A DNA stretch of 64,000 nt from Terrimesophilobacter sp038243605 (GCA_038243605.1 JBBSQX010000010.1:31529-95528); one strand, 5' to 3'; positions 1 to 8,842 are shown, counted from the stretch's first letter. The notes: generated by a model not told the origin, from the sequence alone. Program-made: numbers and translations.

Positions 1-57
1 GTGAGAGTTCTGCGATGCTGCGGCGACGTAGGAATTGGCGGGCGGCAGGTAGGACAA
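1..57 (-). CDS. Partial N-terminus of an unrecognised protein running off the left edge
   Basis: Reading the minus strand from a TTG at 57-55 gives 19 open codons to the window edge (MSYLPPANSYVAAASQNSH). A purine-rich AGAGGAAA lies at 69-62, at a plausible ribosome-binding distance. The start resembles the Pro/Ala-rich N-termini of small actinobacterial membrane proteins, but 19 codons cannot identify a family. The TTG start and the call itself are inference. Confidence 0.35.
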   Translation of the reverse strand, partial: MSYLPPANSYVAAASQNSH

Positions 58-138
58 AGAGTTTCCTCTCGAGGCGAATTCCCGTGCACGCTGCAACAGG
101 ATGATTGCAGACTACTCGGTCTACCGCCTCCCTTTGGG

Positions 139-169
139 CCTAGGAGCGAGCACGTTTCGCTGACCTAGG
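139..169. repeat. Hairpin between two minus-strand genes
   Basis: CCTAGG (139-144) and AGCGA (145-149) pair with TCGCT (157-161) and CCTAGG (164-169), leaving a 7-nt loop and a 2-nt bulge. No T-run follows on either strand, so a classical intrinsic terminator is not supported. It lies about 60 bp downstream of the gene ending at 230, and could be a factor-dependent stop or mRNA 3' structure. Confidence 0.35.
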
Positions 170-229
170 TCTCGACGCAGGTAGGGGCTCAGACGCGCCA
201 GAATGCGTCAGTCAGCAGAAACCTCACAT

Positions 230-895
230 CTAGTAAGTATCGCCATTGTTGACCACAGTGATGGTCTTGCTTGCCTTCTTTCCATCAGTGCCAACGACGG
301 TAAGCGTGTACTTGTAGCTCGCATAAGGGCAGTTGTACTCAAAGTGCTTGTATCCGTCCGGAAAGTCGACGCCACTGTTCCCGGACGGTGGCAAGTCAGT
401 GAAATACGGCGCGGCAGACGCATCGTCAGTATCGACGCCGAAGTAGACCGCTTCCGCGTTCGTTGTTATCCATTTAAAGCCCAAAGGTGAAGGGAATAAT
501 ACGGGGGATTCCGTGTTGCAGCGGACTGTGGTCGTAGTTGGAGTGAACGTTGTGATTGTGGGGTCAGTGCTCGGTGGCGGTGGCGGAGGAGGGGTGCTGG
601 GGCTGGCGCTGGGTGTTTCAGTTGGTGTGTCCGTCGGACTTGAGCTCGCACTCGGAGTGGCGCTTGCCGACACGGACGGGGTTGCGACGAGATCGTCGTT
701 GTTGCCCATTCCACGGGAAACAAGCAGCGTCAGGAAGATGACCAGAGCAATGACCAGCAGGCCGCCTACTACGGCAATCCAAATAAAGAACTTTCGGGGC
801 TTGCGATGGTCGCCTTGTGGAGGTGATGTCACCACCGCCGCGTCGGCAACGGGCGCTGGCGGCGTGAAACGTTCAGTCGGTGTGTCCTCGCTCAT
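230..895 (-). CDS. Membrane-anchored Ser/Thr/Pro-rich extracytoplasmic protein
   Basis: The 221-aa product has a short charged cytoplasmic N-terminus with Pro-rich stretches, one hydrophobic segment at about residues 37-62, then a long Ser/Thr/Pro linker (residues about 70-125, including seven consecutive prolines). A C-terminal domain of about 95 residues follows, with two Cys (in VRCNTE and YNCPYA) that could form a disulfide, ending in an Ig/FnIII-like strand pattern. This architecture (single TM, glycosylatable linker, small beta domain) is common for surface proteins of Microbacteriaceae. No enzymatic motif is visible. Function is unknown; an adhesin-like or wall-associated role is only inference. 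Confidence 0.7.
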   Translation of the reverse strand: MSEDTPTERFTPPAPVADAAVVTSPPQGDHRKPRKFFIWIAVVGGLLVIALVIFLTLLVSRGMGNNDDLVATPSVSASATPSASSSPTDTPTETPSASPSTPPPPPPPSTDPTITTFTPTTTTVRCNTESPVLFPSPLGFKWITTNAEAVYFGVDTDDASAAPYFTDLPPSGNSGVDFPDGYKHFEYNCPYASYKYTLTVVGTDGKKASKTITVVNNGDTY

Positions 896-1122
896 GAGTG
901 CTCACATCGTTAGGTGAAACCCGGCACGTGCCCTGTATGAGGGACATCATATTGGCGTATGAAGCTGGCGCACAAGAACTAAAAATTTCTCGTATCCACT
1001 CCTATCGGCCCGCGAGAGAGGACGAGCTCTCCTTCTCGTCGAGCTGTATAACAGAAGCGGATTTAGCGACGCGTGGGATTGTTAGGCTCGCTCTAGGTAG
1101 GAGAGGCCGAGAGATTTTGCAG

Positions 1123-1707
1123 ATGACATACGAGCACACAAGCGCGGGGCGACCGAGGGCGTCGTCGCGCAACACCATCGAAGAGGCTGCTGCCGAGCTT
1201 TTTCTTGAGCAGAGTTATGCAGGAACGACGGTGGATGACATCGCCCAACGTGCTGGTGTGAGCCGTGCGACATTCTTCAACTACTTCGCATCGAAAGGTG
1301 ACCTTCTGTGGATTGATGCCGACCATGCAATCGAGTGTTTTGAGAAGCGACTGAGCGCTGGCGGCACGGTCATGGAGGCGGTCATCGTGGTGGCGGCAGG
1401 CATTGGCTCGGAGCGCGTTCCTCTCGCGGTGACACAGTCGGATGTCATGGGCACTGGCGAGGAGCTTGTTGCTTCTGGTTTGGCGCGGGTTGCCCGGGTG
1501 GCAGGGCTCATCCGTGCGTCATTGGCGGCGAGCGGGGGTCGCGGCGAGGGGGCCGGATTGCGTGGGCTCGAACTGAGCGTGAGGGCGAATGCGCTCGCCG
1601 GCGCCATTGTTGCGGCGTGGGGTGCGTGGATTCTGGGGGGCATCGACCGTGCGCCGTTAAGTGAATACCTCAACGAAGCTCTTGCTCTAGTTCAACTAGA
1701 ACAATAG
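1123..1707 (+). CDS. TetR/AcrR family transcriptional regulator
   Basis: The 194-aa protein has an N-terminal TetR DNA-binding domain: a helix with AAAELFLEQSYAGTTVDDIA followed by the recognition part AGVSRATFFNYFASKGDLL (about residues 40-65). The C-terminal ligand/dimerisation half is Ala-rich and unrecognised. The frame is open upstream to 898, but the upstream residues do not look TetR-like. The ATG at 1123, preceded by purine-rich GAGAG, puts the HTH at the usual place. It precedes the GntR/DUF1648 pair in the same direction with 9 bp between, but that pair has its own promoter inside the 3' end of this gene. The ligand and target are unknown. Confidence 0.85.
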   Translation: MTYEHTSAGRPRASSRNTIEEAAAELFLEQSYAGTTVDDIAQRAGVSRATFFNYFASKGDLLWIDADHAIECFEKRLSAGGTVMEAVIVVAAGIGSERVPLAVTQSDVMGTGEELVASGLARVARVAGLIRASLAASGGRGEGAGLRGLELSVRANALAGAIVAAWGAWILGGIDRAPLSEYLNEALALVQLEQ

Positions 1708-1710
1708 ACT
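1682..1710 (+). promoter_or_regulatory. Leaderless promoter with internal palindromic operator
   Basis: TTGCTC (1682-1687), a 17-bp spacer and TAGACT (1705-1710) place the transcription start on or next to the GTG at 1717, so the mRNA should be leaderless. The spacer holds a perfect palindrome, TCTAGTT-C-AACTAGA (1686-1700), overlapping the -35. A GntR-type dimer bound there would block RNA polymerase, which suggests autoregulation by the gene immediately downstream. The whole element lies in the last codons of the TetR gene. Confidence 0.6.
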
Positions 1711-1716
1711 GGTAGC

Positions 1717-2070
1717 GTGCTCATCCGAATCGACCCCTCATCCGGGGTCCCGCTGTTCGACCAGCTGGCCGGCAGCATCCGCGCGTCGACCATCACGGGG
1801 GCGATCTCAGTAGGGGAGCGCTTGCCATCTGCTCGTGAGCTCGCCGCATCCCTCGACATCAATGTGCACACTGTCTTGCGCGCCTACCAACTTCTGCGGG
1901 ACGAAGGGCTCATTGACCTGCGGCCGGGGCGTGGTGCCATCGTCACAGGAAGAGCGTCAGGCGACTACGACGCACTCAATCATGCGGTTGATGCGGCCGT
2001 GGCTGAAGCACGCAAGCTCGACATCACACCGAGCGCCCTCACCGCGCTCATAAGAGAGGCCTACCAGTGA
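1717..2070 (+). CDS. GntR family regulator, YtrA subfamily
   Basis: The 117-aa product starts VLIRIDPSSGVPLFDQLAGSIR, the typical opening of YtrA-type GntR proteins. A winged HTH follows (ERLPSARELAASLDINVHTVLRAY split over about residues 37-60, then GLIDLRPGRGAIV), with a short C-terminal tail and no large effector domain. YtrA regulators usually control a neighbouring membrane or ABC transporter gene and themselves. Here the stop codon overlaps the GTG of the DUF1648 membrane protein (GTGA, 2067-2070), so the two are co-translated. The GTG start fits the leaderless promoter just upstream. Confidence 0.88.
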   Translation: MLIRIDPSSGVPLFDQLAGSIRASTITGAISVGERLPSARELAASLDINVHTVLRAYQLLRDEGLIDLRPGRGAIVTGRASGDYDALNHAVDAAVAEARKLDITPSALTALIREAYQ

Positions 2071-3098
2071 GCAGTGAAGACAGCGGTGCAGTCAGCAGAG
2101 ATCGTCGACGTCACTCAACCCACATCCGATCCATCATCGTCGGCGGGACGCTTCCCGTGGCTATCGGCCTCGCCGCCACTCTGTTGATGGCCAGTTGGAT
2201 ACCTGAGCTTCCCGACCCGATCGCCGTGCACTGGAGTGGTGCGGGGCCGGATGGCTTCGGGCCCGCGGTGCCGTACCTATTTATGCCCCTCGCGTTCGTC
2301 GTGGTGTACAGCGTGTTCGCGGTCATGATGTCCTGGAAAACTACGCCATCCGGGAGCCTGGCAAGCGGTCAGAAGCTTGTACTGGTTGCGGGGGTCTGGA
2401 TGTCGACGATGCTCGGCATCGGCATTGGTGGAAGCGTCGAGTTCCAGCGCGGACTCTCCGACGCGAAGGATGCACCGGACGTCGGCATCACCCTCGCCAT
2501 TGGAGGCGGGGTGGGCTTGGTGGTCGCCGCGGTGGCGTGGTTCCTTTTGCCGCCTGCAGATGAAGCTCAACCTTCTGGGGCAGTTCCGAAGAGCGTTGAC
2601 CTTCGAGGCGGTGAGCGCCTCTCCTGGTCGCATTCCACCCGCTTCGGCAATGGAACAATGGCCATTCTTGGCGTTGTTATCGCACTTACTGCTGGTATCG
2701 CAATTTTTGCCGCAATGTCGTCACGCCCCGCCGCCGGGGTTGCCATCGTCGCGTTAGCTGTCGTTGCCGTGTCGGTCGTGTCCATGAGTCTGTGGCGAGT
2801 CTCTGCCGATCACCGAGGATTTATTGTGCGAGGCGCCATGGGCTGGCCGTCGAAGCGCATTCTACTGGCCGACATCCGCACCGTGCAGGTTCTCGATGTG
2901 CACCCAATGCGAGACTTTGGTGGTTACGGATGGCGCTGGAGCGGCGGTGGGCGCAGTGGTGTGATTCTGCGAACAGGGCCCGGCATCGAGATAACTTCTT
3001 CACGTGGCAAGCGATTCGTGGTGACGGTGGATGATGCAGAAACCGGTGCAGGCGTGATCGCGGCGGTACTGAAGAAGCAAACATCACGCGCAGAGTAA
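2067..3098 (+). CDS. DUF1648 domain membrane protein
   Basis: The 343-aa integral membrane protein has a DUF1648-like segment after TM1 (PDPIAVHWSGAGPDGFGP, about residues 50-67), several further hydrophobic helices (to about residue 245), and a soluble C-terminal part with a PH-like beta pattern (residues about 250-335). DUF1648 proteins are commonly encoded next to YtrA/GntR or ArsR regulators, as here, and include the SdpI immunity protein family in Firmicutes. The link suggests a membrane stress or antimicrobial peptide response, but no substrate can be named. It overlaps the upstream regulator gene by 4 nt. Confidence 0.8.
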   Translation: MSSEDSGAVSRDRRRHSTHIRSIIVGGTLPVAIGLAATLLMASWIPELPDPIAVHWSGAGPDGFGPAVPYLFMPLAFVVVYSVFAVMMSWKTTPSGSLASGQKLVLVAGVWMSTMLGIGIGGSVEFQRGLSDAKDAPDVGITLAIGGGVGLVVAAVAWFLLPPADEAQPSGAVPKSVDLRGGERLSWSHSTRFGNGTMAILGVVIALTAGIAIFAAMSSRPAAGVAIVALAVVAVSVVSMSLWRVSADHRGFIVRGAMGWPSKRILLADIRTVQVLDVHPMRDFGGYGWRWSGGGRSGVILRTGPGIEITSSRGKRFVVTVDDAETGAGVIAAVLKKQTSRAE

Positions 3099-3117
3099 GC
3101 TCAGGCGCTGAGCGCAG

Positions 3118-3146
3118 GCATTCTGCGCCCTAAAGTCGGGTAGAAT
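3118..3146 (+). promoter_or_regulatory. Promoter of the ileS operon
   Basis: TAGAAT at 3141-3146 is a strong -10 box; a weak -35 (GCATTC, 3118-3123) lies 17 bp upstream. Transcription would begin near 3153, just before the T-box stem I. Confidence 0.5.
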
Positions 3147-3152
3147 CCTCTG

Positions 3153-3343
3153 CAGAGGCTTTGATCCGGCGATCATCGGGGAGTCTTCGGCAGAACGGCG
3201 TGCGAGCGCTCAGTAGAACCGAACGGGTGGGCCCGTCATCGCCCGCAATGAGCGGCCTTTCCAGCGTGATCGGAACGGCAAACGAGGTGGTACCGCGGCA
3301 TTCGTCGTCCTCGTTCTTGATAACGATTCGAGGAAAGACCACC
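3153..3343 (+). promoter_or_regulatory. Translational T-box riboswitch (tRNA-Ile) of ileS
   Basis: The conserved T-box core GAGGTGGTACCGCGG is at 3284-3298. Its TGGT (3288-3291) can pair with the ACCA 3' end of uncharged tRNA-Ile. Upstream, CCGGCGATCATCGGGGAG (from 3167) matches the ultrashort stem I of actinobacterial ileS T-boxes, with the Ile specifier ATC at 3172-3174. Downstream, CCTCG (3309-3313) pairs with CGAGG (3329-3333), which contains the ileS Shine-Dalgarno GAGGAAAG, so this is a translational switch that hides the ribosome site when tRNA-Ile is charged. No T-run terminator is present, consistent with the translational class known in mycobacteria and Nocardia. Confidence 0.93.
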
Positions 3344-6300
3344 ATGACGTATCCGCTTCACTCTGATGGCGACAGCACCGACGGCAACGGTGCAGCAGAC
3401 TCGCGCCCTGAGCCGATCAACCCGAGCCCGCGCTTCCCAGAGGTCGAGGAGCGCATTCTCACGTTTTGGGAGAAGGACAATACCTTCCAAGCCTCAGTAG
3501 ATCAGCGTGAAGGATCACCAGAGTGGGTCTTCTACGACGGCCCCCCTTTCGCGAATGGTCTTCCGCACTACGGCCACCTCCTCACCGGGTTCGCCAAGGA
3601 CTTGTTCCCGCGCTTCCAAACCATGCGCGGCAAGCAGGTGCATCGTCGCTTCGGATGGGACACCCACGGTCTTCCCGCAGAACTCGAAGCTGAGCGCCAG
3701 CTTGGCATCACCGACAAGAGTCAGATCGAAGAGATGGGCATCGCGGCCTTCAACCAGGTCGCGCGCGACTCAGTACTTAAGTACACGAAAGAGTGGGAAG
3801 AGTACGTCACGAGAATGGCCCGTTGGGTCGATTTCGAGAACGACTACAAAACCCTCGACGTAACCTTCATGGAGTCCGTGATCTGGGGTTTCAAGCAGCT
3901 CTATGACAAAAACCTCGCCTACGAGGGTTACCGCGTGCTGCCGTACTGCTGGCGCGACCAAACACCGCTCTCCAACCACGAGCTGCGCATGGATGATGAC
4001 GTCTACAAGATGCGTCAAGATCAAACGGTGACGGTCACGTTCCCGCTCGTCGGAGAGAAGGCGGAAGCCCTCGGGGTTGCGGGAGTGAACGCTCTCGCCT
4101 GGACAACAACCCCGTGGACGCTTCCAACAAATCTGGCGCTCGCGGTCGGCCCCGGTATCGACTACGCCGTTGTTCCGGCTGCGGATGGTGTCGCGCGATA
4201 CCTTCTCGCCGCTGACACGATTGCTCCGTACGCGAAAGAACTCGGTTACGAGTCAGCGGATGATGCCCGTGCGGCAATCGAACGCACGGTCAAGGGCAGC
4301 GAGCTTGCCGGCATCCGCTATGAGCGGCTCTGGGATTTCTATGCGGATGTCGAGGAGTACGGCACGCAGAACGCGTGGCAGATCCTCGTCGCCGACTACG
4401 TCGAGACCGGTGAGGGCACCGGCATAGTTCATCAGGCTCCTGCCTACGGTGAAGACGACCAGATCGTATGTGCTGCGGCGGGCATCCCCGTCATCCTGTC
4501 GGTAGACGCGGGCGGGCGGTTCTTGCCAGAAATCGATGGCGTCTCCGGTTTGCAGGTGTTTGACGCCAATAAGCCGCTGACGCAACAGCTTCGCGCCATG
4601 GAGCGCTTGTTCAAGGTCGCGAGCTATGAGCACAGCTATCCGCACTGCTGGCGATGCCGCAATCCGCTCATCTACAAGGCGGTCTCAAGCTGGTTCGTGA
4701 AGGTGCCGGAGTTCCGTGATCGCATGGGTGAGCTCAATCAGGACATCACGTGGGTGCCTGAGAACGTGAAAGATGGCCAGTTCGGCAAGTGGCTCTCCAA
4801 CGCCCGCGACTGGTCGATTTCCCGCAACCGCTACTGGGGTTCGCCCATCCCGATCTGGAAGAGCGACAACCCGGACTTCCCGCGCGTTGATGTGTATGGC
4901 TCCCTCGCGGAGCTCGAAGCCGACTTTGGCCGGATGCCGTTGAACGAGGCGGGGGAACCAGACCTCCACCGGCCTTACATTGATGACCTCACGCGTCAGA
5001 ACCCGGATGACCCGAGCGGGGCCTCCACGATGCGCCGGATCGACGACGTACTGGACGTGTGGTTTGACTCCGGCTCGATGCCCTTCGCCCAAGTGCACGA
5101 CCCGTTCGAGAATGCCGACTGGTTTGCGAGCCATAACCCTGCCGACTTTATCGTCGAGTACATCGGGCAGACCCGCGGCTGGTTTTACGTCATGCACGTG
5201 CTGTCGACGGCCATCTTTGATCGGCCCGCGTACCGGAATGTGCTCAGCCACGGCATTGTGCTTGGCAGCGACGGGCAGAAGATGTCGAAGAGTTTGCGCA
5301 ACTATCCGGATGTCTCGGAGGTCTTCGATCGTGACGGCGCGGATGCCATGCGCTGGTTCCTCATGTCGTCCTCCGTCATCCGCGGTGGCAACATCGTCGT
5401 CACGGAGGAGGGAATCCGCGGCGGTGTGAGGGAGTTCTTGCTGCCGCTGTGGAGCACATACTACTTCTTCGCACTCTACGCGAACGCTGCAGGCCCGCTC
5501 CCTGAGGTTCTCGAAGGGGGCACCTCAGGCTACACAGCAACCTGGCGCACCGACTCCACCAACGTGCTCGACCGCTACCTGCTGGCCAAGACCCGCCAGC
5601 TCATCGACGATGTGACCGTCTATTTCGAGTCCATGGATTCGCCACTCGCCGCGGCCAAGCTGCGCGACTTCGCCGACGTGCTGACCAACTGGTACGTGCG
5701 GCGTAGCCGCGATCGATTCTGGGCTGGTGAAGACAGTGACGCGTTCGACACGTTGTTCACGGTGCTCGAAACGCTCACGCGCGTTGCCGCACCTCTCGCG
5801 CCACTCGTGACCGAAACCGTGTGGAAGGGCCTCACCGGCGGCCGCAGCGTGCACTTAGAGGACTGGCCAGATGCCGCCAAGTTCCCCGCAGACGACGCGC
5901 TCGTGAGCGCGATGGACCGCGTGCGGGAGATCGCTTCTGCTGGACTCGCGCTGCGCAAGTCCACGGGGCATCGCGTGCGACTTCCTTTGCCCACGCTCAC
6001 CGTGGTCGGCGACAACGAAGGGCTTGGCGACTTCGCAGAGATCCTCAGAGACGAACTCAACATCAAGAAAATCCTGTTCGCCCCGCTTGAGGAAGACAGT
6101 CTTGAGGGGTTCGGAATCACGCGCCGCCTGTCGGTCAATGCCAGGGCCCTCGGCCCACGGGTGGGCAAAGATGTTCAACGCATCATCCAGGCGGCGAAAG
6201 CAGGCCACTGGAGCGCAGAAGGCGAGATCGTGACGGCCGGTGGCACCGAACTGATCGACGGCGAGTATGAACTCGTGCTCGAATCAGCCGATTCCGCCAA

Positions 6301-6646
6301 CGCTGTGTCGTTCCTTGATACCCACGGTTTCGTCGTGCTCGATACGGTCACAACACCGGAGCTTGAGTCCGAGGGCCTTGCCAATGACTTCATTAGGGAT
6401 GTGCAGCAGACGCGTCGCACCCGCGGTTTTGATGTTTCGGACCGGATATCTCTGAGGGTGTCAGCCGAGCCAATATTAGCGAGCGCGATCAAACAGAATG
6501 AGAAAAAGATCTGTGCCGCAACGCTCACGACATCACTGGTCTACGTTGACTGGACTGAGCGTGTATTGACGGAGGAAGAGTGGGACGAGAAGGTGACCGG
6601 CGCGCGCGTCGGCACTTCGGCAGGTATCAAGCTGGAGCGAGTATGA
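3344..6646 (+). CDS. ileS: Isoleucyl-tRNA synthetase, long eukaryote-like type
   Basis: The 1100-aa class I synthetase charges tRNA-Ile. The HIGH motif appears as HYGHLLTG (about residue 75) within PPFANGLPHYGHLLTG, and the KMSKS loop as GQKMSKSLRNYPD (about residue 645). The large insertion between them carries the editing domain. The PPFANGLPHYGH form and the length are those of the IleS2/eukaryote-like type normal in actinobacteria, a type linked elsewhere to natural mupirocin tolerance. The frame is open upstream into the leader, but the ATG at 3344, 10 nt after GAGGAAAG and controlled by the T-box, is the clear start. The stop overlaps the folC ATG (ATGA). Confidence 0.97.
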   Translation: MTYPLHSDGDSTDGNGAADSRPEPINPSPRFPEVEERILTFWEKDNTFQASVDQREGSPEWVFYDGPPFANGLPHYGHLLTGFAKDLFPRFQTMRGKQVHRRFGWDTHGLPAELEAERQLGITDKSQIEEMGIAAFNQVARDSVLKYTKEWEEYVTRMARWVDFENDYKTLDVTFMESVIWGFKQLYDKNLAYEGYRVLPYCWRDQTPLSNHELRMDDDVYKMRQDQTVTVTFPLVGEKAEALGVAGVNALAWTTTPWTLPTNLALAVGPGIDYAVVPAADGVARYLLAADTIAPYAKELGYESADDARAAIERTVKGSELAGIRYERLWDFYADVEEYGTQNAWQILVADYVETGEGTGIVHQAPAYGEDDQIVCAAAGIPVILSVDAGGRFLPEIDGVSGLQVFDANKPLTQQLRAMERLFKVASYEHSYPHCWRCRNPLIYKAVSSWFVKVPEFRDRMGELNQDITWVPENVKDGQFGKWLSNARDWSISRNRYWGSPIPIWKSDNPDFPRVDVYGSLAELEADFGRMPLNEAGEPDLHRPYIDDLTRQNPDDPSGASTMRRIDDVLDVWFDSGSMPFAQVHDPFENADWFASHNPADFIVEYIGQTRGWFYVMHVLSTAIFDRPAYRNVLSHGIVLGSDGQKMSKSLRNYPDVSEVFDRDGADAMRWFLMSSSVIRGGNIVVTEEGIRGGVREFLLPLWSTYYFFALYANAAGPLPEVLEGGTSGYTATWRTDSTNVLDRYLLAKTRQLIDDVTVYFESMDSPLAAAKLRDFADVLTNWYVRRSRDRFWAGEDSDAFDTLFTVLETLTRVAAPLAPLVTETVWKGLTGGRSVHLEDWPDAAKFPADDALVSAMDRVREIASAGLALRKSTGHRVRLPLPTLTVVGDNEGLGDFAEILRDELNIKKILFAPLEEDSLEGFGITRRLSVNARALGPRVGKDVQRIIQAAKAGHWSAEGEIVTAGGTELIDGEYELVLESADSANAVSFLDTHGFVVLDTVTTPELESEGLANDFIRDVQQTRRTRGFDVSDRISLRVSAEPILASAIKQNEKKICAATLTTSLVYVDWTERVLTEEEWDEKVTGARVGTSAGIKLERV

Positions 6647-8028
6647 AGCGCGAAGAAGAGGACCCGGAGATCGGCAACGACGCACTCTTTCAGGTGCCAG
6701 CCGACCGTGTGTATGCGGAACTGCTGGCGAGGGTGGGGGAGGAGAACCCTCAGCCGCGCCTTGAGGCAACTCGCCGGGTCGCGGAGTTACTTGGCGACCC
6801 GCAACGCTCGTATCCGATCATCCACATCACCGGTACGAATGGCAAAACGAGCACGGCAAGAATTGCGGAGAGCATTCTGCGCGCTCACGGGTTGCGCACA
6901 GGGCTCATGACGAGCCCACACCTCGTTCGCATGAACGAGCGCATTGTTATCGACGGTGAGCCGATCAGCAACGAGGCGTTGGTCGCGAACTGGGATGACA
7001 TCCAGCCGTACCTGCGCATGATCGACGCTGACCTTGAGGCTGCGGGGGAGTTGCCTGTCACGTTCTTTGAAGCGCTCACCGTGCTCGCGTTTGCGTGCTT
7101 CGCGGATGCCCCAGTTGACGTTGTGGTACTCGAAGTGGGCATGGGCGGCGAGTGGGATTCCACTAACATTGCCGACGGTCAGGTCGCTGTTTTCACTCCC
7201 ATCGACCTCGATCACACGCATCGACTCGGCACGACTATTTCTGAGATCGCGACGACGAAGGCTGGGATCATCAAGCCGGCAGCCAGCGTTGTCTCGGCCA
7301 GGCAAACACCGGATGCGCTGACCGCGATCCGCAGAGCGGTCCAGCTCACCGAATCCACGTTCGTCATAGAAGGCGACGGCTTTGCGCTGGAATCAACCAC
7401 GCTCGCCGTCGGAGGTCAGGTTATCGACGTTCGGGGAATCGCCGGCAGGTACAAGGACCTGTTCCTGCCACTATTTGGTGATCACCAGGCAGAGAACGCC
7501 ACCGTGGCCATTGCGGCAGTGGAGTCCTTCCTTGGTGCGGGAACTCAGGCGCTCGACCACGACGTTCTTGCAGAGGGCTTAGCGACAGCGACGTCCCCGG
7601 GGCGCCTGCAGATTCTCGGCACTGACCCGACCGTGCTGATCGACGCCGCGCACAATCCGCACGGAGCAAGGGCCCTTGCGGCATCGCTCGAAACCTACTT
7701 CGACTTCAAGGAGCTCGTGCTGGTCATGGGAATCCTTGAAGACAAGGATGCCCACGGAATTGTGGATGCGCTCGCCCCGCATGCCACGCGCATTCACGTC
7801 ACTCAGTCGCACTCTGACCGCGCCATCCCCGCAAACGCACTCGCTGAACAGGTCGACAGGTGGGCTCACGATATTCAGCAGCTGGAGTTCGACACGTTAG
7901 ATTCAGCGCTTACCGAAGCGCGGGAGTGGGCTGCCGACGCCGAAGGCCGGGCAGTTCTTGTGACCGGGTCAATTACGTTGGTTGGTGAAGCCCTCCAGCT
8001 CGCGACCGAGCAGGGGTGGAAGAAATGA
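6643..8028 (+). CDS. folC: Dihydrofolate/folylpolyglutamate synthase
   Basis: The 461-aa Mur-ligase-family enzyme adds glutamate to dihydropteroate and folates. Visible are the ATP loop HITGTNGKTSTAR (about residues 61-73), the LMTSPHL and NERI segments, the VLEVGMGGEWDSTN core and DAAHNPHG near residue 335. The ATG at 6643 overlaps the ileS stop. The product stays in the cytosol and feeds one-carbon metabolism; the pabB-type genes near 50 kb act upstream in the same pathway. It is followed by another ATGA overlap with the DUF4233 gene. Confidence 0.95.
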   Translation: MKREEEDPEIGNDALFQVPADRVYAELLARVGEENPQPRLEATRRVAELLGDPQRSYPIIHITGTNGKTSTARIAESILRAHGLRTGLMTSPHLVRMNERIVIDGEPISNEALVANWDDIQPYLRMIDADLEAAGELPVTFFEALTVLAFACFADAPVDVVVLEVGMGGEWDSTNIADGQVAVFTPIDLDHTHRLGTTISEIATTKAGIIKPAASVVSARQTPDALTAIRRAVQLTESTFVIEGDGFALESTTLAVGGQVIDVRGIAGRYKDLFLPLFGDHQAENATVAIAAVESFLGAGTQALDHDVLAEGLATATSPGRLQILGTDPTVLIDAAHNPHGARALAASLETYFDFKELVLVMGILEDKDAHGIVDALAPHATRIHVTQSHSDRAIPANALAEQVDRWAHDIQQLEFDTLDSALTEAREWAADAEGRAVLVTGSITLVGEALQLATEQGWKK

Positions 8029-8423
8029 CAGGGCCGCGCCCTCTGATCCGTCGTGAACGTACCGCCACGGAGTCGCTACTGTCGATTGTGCTTGGATTAG
8101 AAGCTGCGTTGATGTTCTTCGTCACGGTCACCGCATTTGGGCTCAAGGTCGTGTCGCCGGGCGTGGCGTTCGGCGGAGGCGCTGCACTCTTCGTACTGTT
8201 TATCGTCGCGGCCTGGCTCGTTCGCTACCGCTGGGGCATCTGGCTTGGTTGGGTTCTTCAAGCTGTACTGATTGCTACCGGTATCGTCATGACTCTCATG
8301 TATTTCATCGGCGTCGGCTTCACGGTGCTCTGGGTTTACTGCTTTATTACCGCGCGAAGGCTGGATCGCAAGAACTTTCCCACCACCAGCACCGACAACA
8401 TCATCGTCAAGGAGACACCATGA
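8025..8423 (+). CDS. DUF4233 family membrane protein
   Basis: The 132-aa protein has about four hydrophobic helices (residues about 14-36, 44-62, 68-86, 90-108) and a basic start (RPLIRRERTATES). This is the DUF4233 family, almost always found between folC and ndk in actinobacteria. It overlaps folC and ndk by 4 nt each (ATGA), so all are translated from one mRNA. Its molecular function is not known. Confidence 0.88.
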   Translation: MTGPRPLIRRERTATESLLSIVLGLEAALMFFVTVTAFGLKVVSPGVAFGGGAALFVLFIVAAWLVRYRWGIWLGWVLQAVLIATGIVMTLMYFIGVGFTVLWVYCFITARRLDRKNFPTTSTDNIIVKETP

Positions 8424-8842
8424 ACGACCCCGTTGAAGAGACTCTCATTCTTGTGAAGCCGGATGGCGTAGCTCGCAGCCTTACCGGCGAAATCTTGCGC
8501 CGCATCGAGGCGAAGGGTTACCAGCTTGTCGACATCCGGTTGGTTCACGCGGATCGCGATCTGCTGGCGGAGCACTACGAGGAGCACCTAGGAAAGCCTT
8601 TCTATGAGCCGCTCGTTGAATTCATGGAGAGTGGCCCGGTTGTCGCGTTGCGCGTGGCAGGAAATCGTGTAATCGAAGGCTTCCGAGTGCTAGCGGGAAC
8701 GACGGATCCGACGAGCGCTGCTCCTGGAACAATCCGTGGTGATCTTGGCAGGGACTGGGGTTTGGCCGTGCAACAGAACCTCGTGCACGGGTCTGATTCA
8801 CCGGAATCAGCGGCCAGAGAACTGACTCTGTGGTTTTCCTGA
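8420..8842 (+). CDS. ndk: Nucleoside diphosphate kinase
   Basis: The 140-aa NDK transfers phosphate from ATP to nucleoside diphosphates. ETLILVKPDGVARS is the N-terminal signature, and the phospho-acceptor His is H123 in NLVHGSDS. Length is normal. AAGGAGA lies just before the ATG, which overlaps the DUF4233 stop. It ends the ileS-folC-DUF4233-ndk operon. No strong terminator follows closely; only CGCCC/GGGCG (8888-8905 region) without a T-run is seen. Confidence 0.97.
   Translation: MNDPVEETLILVKPDGVARSLTGEILRRIEAKGYQLVDIRLVHADRDLLAEHYEEHLGKPFYEPLVEFMESGPVVALRVAGNRVIEGFRVLAGTTDPTSAAPGTIRGDLGRDWGLAVQQNLVHGSDSPESAARELTLWFS

Noticed and set aside
513..917. Plus-strand ORF of 134 aa opposite the first complete gene
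   Set aside because: Gly/Val-rich mirror of the Pro/Ser/Thr linker; the minus frame has a proper TM helix and linker.
898..1122. 75-residue N-terminal extension of the TetR protein
   Set aside because: Sequence before 1123 does not look like TetR and would displace the HTH from the N-terminus; ATG 1123 is preferred.
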